DNA from: Roseburia_C sp051879315
Lineage (GTDB): Bacteria; Bacillota; Clostridia; Lachnospirales; Lachnospiraceae
NCBI GenBank assembly: GCA_051879315.1
Contig: JBJELW010000076.1
Span: 62,001 to 126,000, forward strand
Direction: 5' to 3'
DNA: 64,000 nt
Within the stretch, counting starts at the first letter, position 1. Every line of letters starts with the position of its first letter. Below, in pieces: positions 26,376-34,717 of the stretch. The notes below the pieces were generated by a model. That model saw only the letters and a program-made list of their open reading frames with translations. It ran no database searches and was not told the origin of the DNA. The position numbers and the translations under genes are program-made.

Positions 26376-27599
26376 ATGAAGAATGTTTCAGGCGGCGTAA
26401 CCGCAGCGAAGGGTTTTGCAGCTGCATCCACAGCAGCAGCAATCAAATATAAGGACCGTACCGATATGGCAATGATTTTTTGCAAAAAGCCTTGCCATGT
26501 GGCCGGAACTTTTACCACTAATTTGGTTAAGGCAGCTCCGGTAAAATGGGATCAGAAAATTGTGGCAGACAGCGCGTATGCACAGGCAGTTATCGTAAAT
26601 TCAGGAATTGCCAATGCATGTACCGGAGCGGAGGGAGACGCCATTTGTCAGCAGATAGCTGACAAGACTTCAGAACTGATGGGAATTCCCGCGGATTCAG
26701 TGCTGGTGGCCTCCACCGGAGTGATTGGAATGCAGCTCCCTGTGGATCGTATGAGTGCAGGAATTGAGGCAATGTATACAAAGTTAAATGAGGATTTAGA
26801 AAGCGGACATAATGCTGCTCAGGCTATTATGACCACGGATACCAAGCCGAAGGAAGTGGCGGTGGAGGTTGAACTGGGTGGAAAGAAAGTGACCATCGGT
26901 GGTATGTGCAAAGGATCCGGAATGATTCATCCGAATATGTGTACCATGCTCAGTTTTGTGACCACGGATGCAGCCATCTCAAAGGAGATGCTGCAGGAAG
27001 CTTTAAGCGATACGGTGCAGGACACTTACAATATGATTTCTGTAGACGGGGATACTTCCACCAATGACACCTGCCTGCTGCTGTCCAATGGAATGGCAGA
27101 AAATCCGGAGATTACAGAGAAGAATGCAGATTACGATACCTTTAAGGAAGCATTGTATGTGGTAAATGAAACACTGGCCAAGATGATGGCCGGTGATGGA
27201 GAGGGATGTACCGCTCTGTTTGAGGTGAAAGTCATTCATGCAGAGAGTAAAGAGCAGGCAAAAGTTTTGAGCAAGTCAGTGGTTACCTCGAATCTGACCA
27301 AGGCAGCCATCTACGGACACGATGCCAACTGGGGACGAATTCTGTGCGCTATGGGATATTCCGGTGCGCAGTTTGAACCGGAAAAGGTGGATCTTTATTT
27401 TGAAAGTGCGGCCGGCAGGATTACCATTATTCAGAATGGCGTTGCAGTGGATTATTCTGAGGAGGAAGCTACCCGCATTTTGTCAGAGCCGGAGGTAACG
27501 GCTATCGCTGATTTGAAGCTGGGTGATGCATCGGCCACTGCATGGGGCTGTGACTTGACTTGCGATTATATCAAGATTAATGCAGATTATCGCTCATAG
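26376..27599 (+). CDS. argJ: Glutamate N-acetyltransferase/ornithine acetyltransferase (ArgJ)
   Basis: ArgJ moves the acetyl group from N-acetylornithine back to glutamate and in some species also uses acetyl-CoA. The protein has 407 residues and is made as a precursor that cuts itself before a conserved threonine; here the site reads H-P-N-M-C-T-M-L-S, with Cys where many homologues have Ala before that Thr. The preceding K-G-S-G-M-I and the T-N-D-T stretch are conserved. AAGGAAGAAGGAATC precedes the ATG. Confidence 0.96.
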   Translation: MKNVSGGVTAAKGFAAASTAAAIKYKDRTDMAMIFCKKPCHVAGTFTTNLVKAAPVKWDQKIVADSAYAQAVIVNSGIANACTGAEGDAICQQIADKTSELMGIPADSVLVASTGVIGMQLPVDRMSAGIEAMYTKLNEDLESGHNAAQAIMTTDTKPKEVAVEVELGGKKVTIGGMCKGSGMIHPNMCTMLSFVTTDAAISKEMLQEALSDTVQDTYNMISVDGDTSTNDTCLLLSNGMAENPEITEKNADYDTFKEALYVVNETLAKMMAGDGEGCTALFEVKVIHAESKEQAKVLSKSVVTSNLTKAAIYGHDANWGRILCAMGYSGAQFEPEKVDLYFESAAGRITIIQNGVAVDYSEEEATRILSEPEVTAIADLKLGDASATAWGCDLTCDYIKINADYRS

Positions 27600-27637
27600 T
27601 TAAGTGTAGATATAATAAGTTGAAGGATGGGATTGAG

Positions 27638-28537
27638 ATGGAAGAATCAAACATGAAAGAAATTATGGAAAAAGCACAGGTGCTCGTCGAAGCACTTCCC
27701 TATATTCAGCGTTTTAACCGTAAAATTATCGTTGTGAAATACGGTGGAAGCGCCATGGTAGATGATGAATTGAAAAAAAGCGTGATTCAGGATGTGACTT
27801 TGCTGAAACTGGTAGGATTTAAGCCTATTATTGTTCATGGCGGAGGCAAGGAAATCAGTAAATGGGTTGGCAAAGTAGGTATGGAGGCAGAGTTTGTCAA
27901 TGGTTTGCGCAAGACCGATGCAGCAACCATGGAAATCGCGGAGATGGTATTGAATAGGGTGAATAAATCCCTGGTTCAGATGGTGCAGGAACTGGGTGTC
28001 AACGCTATCGGAATCAGTGGTAAGGATGGTGGAATGCTGAAGGTGGAGAAAAAGCTTTCCAACGGACAGGATATCGGATATGTGGGGGAGATTACGGAGG
28101 TAAACCCTAAGGCACTGTATGATCTGCTGGAGAAGGATTTTCTCCCTATTGTTTGTCCTATCGGCATGGATGAGAATTTCGAGACTTATAATATTAATGC
28201 AGATGATGCAGCCTGTGCCATTGCCCGGGCAGTCAAGGCAGAAAAACTTGCATTCTTGACAGATATCGAGGGAGTATACCGGAATCCGGAGGACAAGTCC
28301 AGTCTGATCTCAGAACTTACCGTATCGGAAGCCAGAAAGCTGATTGGTGGCGGAACCATCGGTGGCGGCATGCTTCCTAAGCTGAACAACTGCATTGATG
28401 CCATTGAGAACGGGGTATCAAGAGTACATATTCTGGATGGACGTATCGCCCATTGCCTTTTGCTGGAGATATTTACCAATAAAGGTATTGGAACTGCTAT
28501 TTTAGGGGACACGGAGGAACTGTTTTATCATGAATAA
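27638..28537 (+). CDS. argB: Acetylglutamate kinase
   Basis: Phosphorylates N-acetylglutamate with ATP. The start at 27638 is chosen because AAGGATGGG lies just before it; a TTG six codons earlier has no site. The 299-residue protein shows the amino acid kinase motifs V-K-Y-G-G-S-A-M, V-H-G-G-G-K-E-I and the C-terminal G-G-G-M-L-P-K-L. An N-terminal helix of about 20 residues precedes the first strand, typical of the arginine-inhibited hexameric enzymes. The end overlaps argD by 8 bases. Confidence 0.96.
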   Translation: MEESNMKEIMEKAQVLVEALPYIQRFNRKIIVVKYGGSAMVDDELKKSVIQDVTLLKLVGFKPIIVHGGGKEISKWVGKVGMEAEFVNGLRKTDAATMEIAEMVLNRVNKSLVQMVQELGVNAIGISGKDGGMLKVEKKLSNGQDIGYVGEITEVNPKALYDLLEKDFLPIVCPIGMDENFETYNINADDAACAIARAVKAEKLAFLTDIEGVYRNPEDKSSLISELTVSEARKLIGGGTIGGGMLPKLNNCIDAIENGVSRVHILDGRIAHCLLLEIFTNKGIGTAILGDTEELFYHE

Positions 28538-29723
28538 AGAAAGCTACATGCAGCGTTCGGATGCAGCGCTGTTACATACCTACAATCGTTTTCCGGTGGT
28601 GTTTGATCATGGGAAAGATGTGTATCTGTATGACACGGATGGAAAAGAATATCTGGATTTTGCGGCAGGTATTGCTGTTATGGCTTTGGGGTACAGTAAC
28701 GAGAAATATAAAACTGCGTTGAAGAATCAGATTGATCAGCTGACTCACACTTCCAATCTTTTCTACAATCTGCCAATCACTGAGGCAGCAGAGAAGTTCC
28801 TGAAAGTGTCCGGAATGGATCGGGTATTCTTTACCAATAGTGGAACAGAGGCTTTAGAGGGTGCCATTAAGGCGGCAAAAAAATATGCTTATACCCGGGA
28901 TGGCCATACGGATCACGAAATAATTGCCATGAATCATTCCTTTCATGGAAGAACTTTGGGAGCGTTGGCAGTAACCGGTACAGAGCATTACCGGGAGCCA
29001 TTTGAACCCCTGATGGGAGGTATCCGTTTTGCTGACTTTAATGATCTGGAAAGCGTAAAGACACAGCTGACCGGGAAGACTTGTGCAATTCTTTTTGAAA
29101 CGGTACAGGGTGAGGGCGGAATTTATCCGGCTGATCCGGAGTTTATGGCGGGTATTGCAGAGATCTGTAATAAAAAGGACATCCTCCTGATTTTAGACGA
29201 AGTGCAGTGTGGCATGGGAAGAACCGGAAAAATGTTTGCATGGCAGCATTATGATGTAAAGCCGGATATTATGACCAGCGCGAAAGCCTTGGGATGCGGT
29301 GTGCCGGTAGGGGCTTTTGCCATGACTGAGCGTGTGGCCAGGCTTTCCTTACAGCCTGGGGATCACGGTTCCACTTACGGGGGCAATCCTTTCGTAGGGG
29401 CAGCAGTGAGTACAGTGCTGGATATCATGGAAGAGGAAAAAATTACAGAGCATGTAACGAAAGTGTCTGCGTATTTGTCGGAACGGCTGGATCAGGTGGC
29501 AGATTCCTATGATTTTATCACAGCTCATCGCGGAATGGGAATGATGCAGGGGCTGGTCAGTGAAAAGCCGGTGGGAAACATTGCATCTGAGTGCCTGAAG
29601 GAGGGGTTGATTGTGATTACTGCGGGAAGCAATGTAATCCGTATGGTCCCGCCGCTGGTAATCGAGGAAAAGCATGTGGATGAAATGATTGAGAAGCTGA
29701 CAAAAGTTCTGGACTGCGTATAA
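28530..29723 (+). CDS. argD: Acetylornithine aminotransferase
   Basis: PLP-dependent class III aminotransferase making N-acetylornithine, 397 residues. F-T-N-S-G-T-E-A binds the PLP phosphate, L-D-E-V-Q-C-G-M-G-R-T-G holds the pyridine-contacting Asp, and the PLP lysine is in T-S-A-K-A-L-G-C-G. It overlaps the end of argB, showing translational coupling, and is the last arginine gene of the operon. Confidence 0.95.
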   Translation: MNKESYMQRSDAALLHTYNRFPVVFDHGKDVYLYDTDGKEYLDFAAGIAVMALGYSNEKYKTALKNQIDQLTHTSNLFYNLPITEAAEKFLKVSGMDRVFFTNSGTEALEGAIKAAKKYAYTRDGHTDHEIIAMNHSFHGRTLGALAVTGTEHYREPFEPLMGGIRFADFNDLESVKTQLTGKTCAILFETVQGEGGIYPADPEFMAGIAEICNKKDILLILDEVQCGMGRTGKMFAWQHYDVKPDIMTSAKALGCGVPVGAFAMTERVARLSLQPGDHGSTYGGNPFVGAAVSTVLDIMEEEKITEHVTKVSAYLSERLDQVADSYDFITAHRGMGMMQGLVSEKPVGNIASECLKEGLIVITAGSNVIRMVPPLVIEEKHVDEMIEKLTKVLDCV

Positions 29724-29780
29724 GGTCGTTTGCTCAGGCAAATTTGATATGGGCTGATGTGGAAAAAGAGAGGAACCTAC

Positions 29781-30920
29781 ATGGAACATGTGAGTATGAA
29801 TCGAATACTGTCGGCATTGGGGCTGGTGATTTTTTGTGCAATTCTTGCATTGGGAGCACAGAGCCCTTATGAGCCGTTGCTGGCAGATGCAGAAAATGAA
29901 TACGATACCCAGCAGGAACCTGTTCCGGAGGAGAACGAGGTCCCGGAGGATTATGAACTGTTGTTCTGGTATCACGATGAAAAGTGCCAGGAATTTTTTG
30001 AACAGGCAGCAGCAGATTACGAGGAGGCCACCGGCGTGAAGGTTAAGGTATGCTATGTGGACTCAGCACAGTATCTGGAAGAGATCTACGATGTTACCAT
30101 GGAAGATGGCGATTACCCGGATCTTTATCTTGCGGGAAATGATGTGGCAGAAAAGGCATATCTGTATGGAATCGCAGGCAAGGAGAAGACACCGTTATAT
30201 TTTGAGACGGTGTTGTTTGTGTATCATGAGGATCTGTATCCCCAACAGCCGGAAAATATGATTGAACTTTTGAATTATGTGGCTTATAACGATTCTCCGG
30301 AAGGTGTAACCAACATTCTGGAATGGAATGTTGCGGATGGGTTTTATGACTATCCTTTTATTGCAGGAAATTTTGAACTGGAGTTTACAGAGGATGGTGC
30401 CAAAATTGTGGGAGAAGAAGGCTATTATGAGCAACAGCTGGTATTTTTCGGTAATCTGGCGGCATATATTCAGCTGGATGCCAATACCATTACGGATGAG
30501 ATGGTATTGGAAGATTTTAACCGGGGTACCACTATTTGTGCCATTATTGGCTCCGATGATCTTGCGGGGATTACAGCGGAAGATGCGGTAGTGATGGAAC
30601 TTCCTGTCATTGGTATGGATCTTCCTATGGAGGGATGTTCAGTCCAGGGATGTTTTTATATCAATGATTTTTCTAAAAATAAACAGGAGGCGCAGGAGTT
30701 TATCAATTATGTTGTGGAAGAAAAAAGCGATGTGCTGGAAGCAGAGACAGGGCATATGCCGGTGAAGGAGGATGCGGTGCGCAGCGATTTCGGCAAGGTG
30801 GCCTATCGACAATATCTGGACAGCTCGCTGGTGCCGGAATCCATTCATAGCGGTTCCTTCTGGGCGCAATTTGAAAATTTGATGATGCGTTTGTGGAATG
30901 GTGAGAATGTTTTTGAATAA
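29781..30920 (+). CDS. Extracellular solute-binding protein, membrane-anchored, orphan
   Basis: A 379-residue protein similar in plan to family 1 (MalE-like) solute-binding proteins: a core with A-D-Y-E-E-A-T-G-V-K-V, Y-P-D-L-Y-L-A-G-N-D and a C-terminal A-Q-E-F-I-N-Y-V. The start at 29781 follows AGAGAGG. The N-terminal hydrophobic stretch (about 8-28) is not followed by a lipobox cysteine, so it is either cleaved by signal peptidase I or kept as an anchor, and an acidic Pro-rich linker follows. No permease or ATPase gene is adjacent, so it may be a sensor or wall-associated protein rather than part of a transporter. Confidence 0.75.
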   Translation: MEHVSMNRILSALGLVIFCAILALGAQSPYEPLLADAENEYDTQQEPVPEENEVPEDYELLFWYHDEKCQEFFEQAAADYEEATGVKVKVCYVDSAQYLEEIYDVTMEDGDYPDLYLAGNDVAEKAYLYGIAGKEKTPLYFETVLFVYHEDLYPQQPENMIELLNYVAYNDSPEGVTNILEWNVADGFYDYPFIAGNFELEFTEDGAKIVGEEGYYEQQLVFFGNLAAYIQLDANTITDEMVLEDFNRGTTICAIIGSDDLAGITAEDAVVMELPVIGMDLPMEGCSVQGCFYINDFSKNKQEAQEFINYVVEEKSDVLEAETGHMPVKEDAVRSDFGKVAYRQYLDSSLVPESIHSGSFWAQFENLMMRLWNGENVFE

Positions 30921-30926
30921 AGGTAC

Positions 30927-30955
30927 TTGTCATGCAGTACATTTTTCGTTAAAAT
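30927..30955 (+). promoter_or_regulatory. Putative promoter of the comEA-comEC operon
   Basis: TTGTCA (30927-30932), 17-base spacer, TAAAAT (30950-30955), directly after the solute-binding protein gene. Confidence 0.6.
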
Positions 30956-31009
30956 GAACGTGCAGGCATTAGGAGCTCACTTGTATCTGCGGATATAAGG
31001 GGTGCGTGT

Positions 31010-31570
31010 ATGAGAGAAAACATATTATGCTGTGTGCTGCTGGTGGCACTGCTTTGTGTACAGGGCTGCGGCAGCGGGGAACATACAGTTTATTTAGAGC
31101 CGGACACACAGGATACGGAGACAGTGGATACTGGAAATTCTGTAAGAGAGCCGGCTCCTTGTTATGTATATATTTGTGGCGCAGTGGAAGAACCGGGGGT
31201 TTATGAAGTCCCGGAGGGAACCAGAATCTGTGATGTGATTCTGGCCGCAGGGGGACTTACGGAGGATGCGGCGCAAGAAACGGTAAATCAGGCTGAACCG
31301 GTTACGGATGGGGAGATGATCCGCATTCCCAGTCAGCAGGAGGAACTGATGGCTGCAGAGGCTGCGGAGCAGGATCCAAGAGTGGATATTAACTCCGCCA
31401 CTGCAGAAGAACTGATGACATTACCGGGAATTGGAGAATCCAAAGCGGAAAGTATCATAGCTTATCGGGAAGAGCATGGCGGATTTTCCGATATTGAGGA
31501 TCTGATGAATATATCGGGAATAAAAGAGGGCGTCTTTGATAAGATTAAAGATTATATTAGAGTCAACTGA
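31010..31570 (+). CDS. comEA: ComEA-like DNA-binding lipoprotein
   Basis: A 186-residue envelope protein of the DNA uptake machinery type. The signal ends in a lipobox-like V-Q-G-C (Cys about residue 20), so it is probably a lipoprotein, unlike the transmembrane ComEA of Bacillus. A SLBB domain (about 50-105; V-Y-I-C-G-A-V-E-E-P-G-V-Y) is followed by a helix-hairpin-helix domain (about 122-186) with V-D-I-N-S-A-T-A-E-E-L and L-P-G-I-G-E-S-K-A, which binds DNA without sequence preference. It is separated from comEC by a two-component system and a GerMN lipoprotein. Confidence 0.92.
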   Translation: MRENILCCVLLVALLCVQGCGSGEHTVYLEPDTQDTETVDTGNSVREPAPCYVYICGAVEEPGVYEVPEGTRICDVILAAGGLTEDAAQETVNQAEPVTDGEMIRIPSQQEELMAAEAAEQDPRVDINSATAEELMTLPGIGESKAESIIAYREEHGGFSDIEDLMNISGIKEGVFDKIKDYIRVN

Positions 31571-31578
31571 GGTGAAAT

Positions 31579-32268
31579 ATGGCAAAGAAGGTTCTGGTTG
31601 TAGACGATGAAAAGTTAATTGTGAAGGGAATCCGTTTTTCCCTGGAGCAGGATGGGATGGAAGTTACCTGCGCCTACGATGGTGAAGAAGCATTGAATCT
31701 GGCAAAGGAACAGAATTTTGACATGATTCTTCTGGATATTATGCTTCCAAAGATGGATGGATTTGAGGTATGTCAGGCTATCCGTGAGTTTTCCAATGTG
31801 CCTATTGTCATGCTGACAGCCAAGGGGGATGATATGGATAAAATCCTTGGTCTGGAATATGGGGCGGATGACTATATTACAAAACCTTTTAACATTCTCG
31901 AGGTAAAGGCCAGAATTAAGGCTATTATGCGAAGAACCGCTGTGGCGGCGCCAAAAGAGGAAGATTCCAAAATTCTGATCAGCGGTGACATCCGGCTTGA
32001 CTGTGAAAGCCGCCGGCTGTTTATCAAGGAGCAGGAAATTAACCTTACCTCTAAGGAATTTGATCTGTTGGAACTTCTTGTGACCAATCCCAATAAAGTA
32101 TATAGCCGGGAAAACCTTTTGAATCTGGTATGGGGATACGAATATCCGGGGGATGTACGGACAGTGGATGTGCATGTCCGCCGTTTGCGGGAAAAGATTG
32201 AGCCGAATCCCAGTGAACCCCGCTATGTTCATACGAAATGGGGCGTTGGATATTACTATCAGAAATAA
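31579..32268 (+). CDS. OmpR/PhoB family response regulator
   Basis: A 229-residue regulator. The receiver domain (1-120) has acidic residues D9-D10, phosphoacceptor D53 in L-L-D-I-M-L-P, Lys82 in T-A-K-G and the T-K-P-F motif. The winged-helix output domain (about 130-228) ends G-V-G-Y-Y-Y. It starts 8 bases after comEA and is 11 bases before its kinase, so the pair is cognate. Closest in style to PhoP/WalR-type regulators; the target genes are not visible here. Confidence 0.96.
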   Translation: MAKKVLVVDDEKLIVKGIRFSLEQDGMEVTCAYDGEEALNLAKEQNFDMILLDIMLPKMDGFEVCQAIREFSNVPIVMLTAKGDDMDKILGLEYGADDYITKPFNILEVKARIKAIMRRTAVAAPKEEDSKILISGDIRLDCESRRLFIKEQEINLTSKEFDLLELLVTNPNKVYSRENLLNLVWGYEYPGDVRTVDVHVRRLREKIEPNPSEPRYVHTKWGVGYYYQK

Positions 32269-32279
32269 CAGGGGGCGGC

Positions 32280-33728
32280 ATGGAAAAGAAAATCAGATTT
32301 CATTTTTTGAAAAGCCTTAAATTCCGCCTTATCTGTCTCATTCTGTTGTTGAGTATCATTTCCGGTGTCGTTTTGCGCATGGGAATTATGTTTGCCTATG
32401 AGAAGAAGGCGGTAAGCAGCAGAAGTATTGACATATTGAGTCAGGCAAAGGTCCTGGCAAATGATATCGTATCTTCTGATTATCTGAATGGTATTCAGTC
32501 GGAGAGTATCACATCCCAGCTGGAACAGATTTCCCGTATCTATGATGGGCGTGTCATCATCATAGACCAGACTTTTGAAATCGTGAAGGATACCTATGGA
32601 ATGGATGAAGGGAAGACCATTATTTCCGAGGAAGTGATAAAAAGTTTCCGGGGAGAGGATATCAGCAATTACGATAGTGAATATCGATATATCGAATTGG
32701 CAATCCCCCTGCAGCAACAGGGCAGCGTGGCTGGAAGTGATGCGATTATCGGGGTGATGCTGGTCAGCGTTTCTACAGACAGTATTATGGCAAATTTGTC
32801 TTATATGAGACAGATTGCATTGATTCTTCAGATAGTCATTACTGCTTTGATCTTCGCGGTTGCGGTTTTTGCGGCGTTGCGCATTACAGCTCCTTTGGAG
32901 AAGATTGCGCAGGAGCTGTCGGATTTGCAGAGTGGATATGCGGAGGATCGGGAAGATGCGCTGGCGGTGACAAACTATACGGAAACAACCCGTATTTCCG
33001 AGAATTTTAATAAGTTGTACAGCCGAATGAGAATCCTGGATCAGTCCCGGCAGGAATTTGTTTCCAATGTGTCCCATGAGTTGAAGACGCCTCTTACCTC
33101 TATGAAGGTTCTGGCTGATTCCCTGAATGGACAGGAGGATGTTCCGGTGGAACTTTACCGGGATTTTATGCAGGATATCGGAACCGAGATTGAACGTGAG
33201 AACAAGATTATCAATGATTTGTTGTCTCTGGTGAAAATGGACCGTTCTGCATCGGATCTGAACATTACTGTGGTCAATGTGAATGAGATGTTGGATCTGA
33301 TCCTAAAACGGCTGCGGCCCATTGCGGAGAAACGGCATATTGAGTTGGTTTTGGAGAGCTTCCGACCTGTGACGGCAGAGATCGACGAGGTGAAAATGAC
33401 CCTGGCTATCACCAATCTGGTGGAGAATGCCATTAAGTATAACAAGGAGGAAGGCTGGGTTCATGTTTCACTGAATGCAGATCATCAATATTTTTATCTG
33501 AAAGTTGAGGATTCCGGTATTGGAATACCGGAGGAGGCTCAGGAACATATTTATGAGCGATTTTATCGTGTGGACAAGTCCCATTCCCGGGAGATTGGTG
33601 GAACGGGTCTCGGATTGGCCATTACCAGAAATGCTATTATTATGCATCGGGGGGCCATTAAAGTATTTAGTGTTGAAGGGGAAGGAACCACCTTCACGGT
33701 GCGTATCCCGCTGAATTATATCGAATAG
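32280..33728 (+). CDS. Sensor histidine kinase
   Basis: A 482-residue membrane kinase. Transmembrane segments at about 15-38 and 178-200 enclose an extracellular sensor domain of about 140 residues; HAMP (about 200-255), HisKA with phospho-His266 in S-H-E-L-K-T-P, and the HATPase domain with N-L-V-E-N-A-I-K-Y, D-S-G-I-G-I-P and G-T-G-L-G-L-A-I follow. The ATG at 32280 follows CAGGGGGC. The signal is unknown; the GerMN lipoprotein encoded right after it may sit with the sensor domain outside the membrane. Confidence 0.95.
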   Translation: MEKKIRFHFLKSLKFRLICLILLLSIISGVVLRMGIMFAYEKKAVSSRSIDILSQAKVLANDIVSSDYLNGIQSESITSQLEQISRIYDGRVIIIDQTFEIVKDTYGMDEGKTIISEEVIKSFRGEDISNYDSEYRYIELAIPLQQQGSVAGSDAIIGVMLVSVSTDSIMANLSYMRQIALILQIVITALIFAVAVFAALRITAPLEKIAQELSDLQSGYAEDREDALAVTNYTETTRISENFNKLYSRMRILDQSRQEFVSNVSHELKTPLTSMKVLADSLNGQEDVPVELYRDFMQDIGTEIERENKIINDLLSLVKMDRSASDLNITVVNVNEMLDLILKRLRPIAEKRHIELVLESFRPVTAEIDEVKMTLAITNLVENAIKYNKEEGWVHVSLNADHQYFYLKVEDSGIGIPEEAQEHIYERFYRVDKSHSREIGGTGLGLAITRNAIIMHRGAIKVFSVEGEGTTFTVRIPLNYIE

Positions 33729-33737
33729 GAGACGGAC

Positions 33738-34706
33738 ATGAGAAAGTTTTCGTTATTATGCATCAGTATACTTGTCCTGCTGCTGTTGGGCGGATGCGGC
33801 AACGATACGGATGTGGAATCGGATTACTATGTATATTATATGAATAAAGATAAGACGAAAATCGTTATGCAGCCCTATGAGCTCAAAGCGGATCCGGATG
33901 CGGCCACAGATGTACTGGTGGAGGAATTGCTCACGGAACTTTCTACTGATGTGGACAGTGTGGAGTACGTGAAGCCTATTCCTTCCGACGTGGAAGTGAT
34001 GAAATATCAGTTGGAGGGGAGTCAGCTGTCAGTATATTGGAATGACCAGTATAGTCAGATGAATGTGACGGATGAGGTTCTGTGCCGGGCGGCGGTGGTG
34101 AAGACCATGGCGCAGCTGCCGGGGGTATCATGTGTGTCCTTTTATGTGGGCGATTCCCCGTTGACTGACAGTAAAGGTGCATTGGTGGGATTGATGACAG
34201 CGGAAAGTTTTGTGGAGAATCCGGGAGAACAGATCAATGCCATTCAGAGTACTGTGCTGCATTTGTATTTTGCGAACGAAACAGGGGATGCGCTGGTGGA
34301 GGAGGAACGTGAGGTTCAGTACAGCAGTAATGTTTCCATGGAAAAACTGGTGGTGGAGCACCTTTTAAAAGGACCGGAGACAGAGGGCTTGAAGGCGACC
34401 ATCCCATCAGGAACCAGCCTTATTAACGTGACCACAACCAACGGAGTTTGTTATGTGAATTTCGATGAAGGATTTTTTAATCAGAATTATGAAATACAGG
34501 AACCCATTGTAATCTATTCCATAGTAAATTCACTTTCGGAATTACCCAATATCAATAAAGTCCAGATTTCGGTGAATGGCAATTCCAGTGGAGTATACCG
34601 TGATACGTTTGGACTGGACAAACAATACGAGAGAAAATTGGATTATATTCAGTCTACAGATGAAGAGGTACTGGATACGGAAATAGAAGAGGAGGCAGAC
34701 CAATAA
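33738..34706 (+). CDS. GerMN-domain lipoprotein
   Basis: A 322-residue lipoprotein: signal ending L-L-G-G-C (Cys about residue 19), then two copies of the GerMN (sporulation/spore germination GerM) domain, about 35-150 and 170-290, the second with E-K-L-V-V-E-H-L-L-K-G-P and G-V-C-Y-V-N-F-D-E-G-F. The tail is acidic. It follows the kinase by 9 bases. The RR-HK-GerMN lipoprotein order parallels mtrA-mtrB-lpqB of Actinobacteria, where LpqB modulates the kinase; a similar role here is inference. Confidence 0.88.
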   Translation: MRKFSLLCISILVLLLLGGCGNDTDVESDYYVYYMNKDKTKIVMQPYELKADPDAATDVLVEELLTELSTDVDSVEYVKPIPSDVEVMKYQLEGSQLSVYWNDQYSQMNVTDEVLCRAAVVKTMAQLPGVSCVSFYVGDSPLTDSKGALVGLMTAESFVENPGEQINAIQSTVLHLYFANETGDALVEEEREVQYSSNVSMEKLVVEHLLKGPETEGLKATIPSGTSLINVTTTNGVCYVNFDEGFFNQNYEIQEPIVIYSIVNSLSELPNINKVQISVNGNSSGVYRDTFGLDKQYERKLDYIQSTDEEVLDTEIEEEADQ

Positions 34707-34717
34707 AGAAAAGACCA

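Noticed and set aside
29781..30920. ABC sugar importer operon
   Set aside because: No permease or ATPase genes follow; the next genes are comEA and a two-component system.
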